Assembly (NCBI GenBank): GCA_938003515.1
Contig: CALKYL010000020.1
Span: 1 to 6,012 of the forward strand
Source of the DNA: an uncultured bacterium
Lineage (GTDB): Bacteria > Planctomycetota > UBA1135 > UBA2386
Length of the DNA: 6,012 nucleotides
Reading direction: 5' to 3'
This document shows positions 5,817 through 6,012 of this stretch, piece after piece. The notes below the pieces were generated by a model. That model was not told the origin of the DNA. It ran no database searches and saw only the letters and a program-made list of their open reading frames with translations. A program made the translations under genes and the position numbers. Positions within the stretch are counted from its first letter, which is position 1. Each line of letters opens with the position of its first letter.

Positions 5817-6012
<196 letters not shown>

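Overview
This is a very GC-rich bacterial window (roughly 70% or more by eye, with G or C at most third codon positions). It contains closely packed, mostly operonic genes on both strands. TGA is used as an ordinary stop by five of the genes, so the genetic code is standard. I cannot name the organism. The gene families fit a high-GC, selenocysteine-using lineage such as Planctomycetota or Myxococcota, but that is a guess from gene style only.

Bases 1-2990, plus strand, look like one operon. It holds the 3' part of a membrane-anchored sulfatase/phosphoglycerol-transferase-like enzyme (1-1417) and a complete radical SAM protein of the MJ_1487 B12-binding type (1421-2722). After a gap of only 7 bases comes a small gene that conventional gene calling would miss (2730-2990). 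This third gene reads through an in-frame TGA at 2760-2762 in the motif Cys-Thr-Ser-Sec. It matches the SelW/SelT/SelH (Rdx) thioredoxin-like selenoprotein family along its whole length. Directly after the TGA is a perfect 7-bp hairpin with the loop GGTCT, the apical sequence I recall from the E. coli fdhF SECIS element. This is the most notable object in the window.

Bases 3000-3437, minus strand, encode a small zinc-ribbon membrane protein of unknown function. It converges on the selenoprotein gene and diverges from the next block across a 178-base intergenic region.

Bases 3616-5759, plus strand, form a second operon. It starts with a Tat-signal-like, exported thioredoxin-fold-like protein whose reading frame appears broken near 4329-4350, with its C-terminal, cysteine-containing part continuing in the -1 frame to 4565. 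Next comes a DUF692/MNIO-type multinuclear iron enzyme, starting at a GTG that overlaps the previous stop as GTGA. Last is a small protein, overlapping it by 8 bases, that resembles the partner proteins accompanying MNIO enzymes. The overlaps imply translational coupling and suggest that the enzyme and partner modify a peptide or protein, possibly the cysteine-bearing tail of the first gene.

Bases 5817-6012, minus strand, hold the C-terminal end of the universally conserved ATPase/GTPase YchF. No RNA genes, CRISPR arrays, insertion sequences or long repeats were seen.
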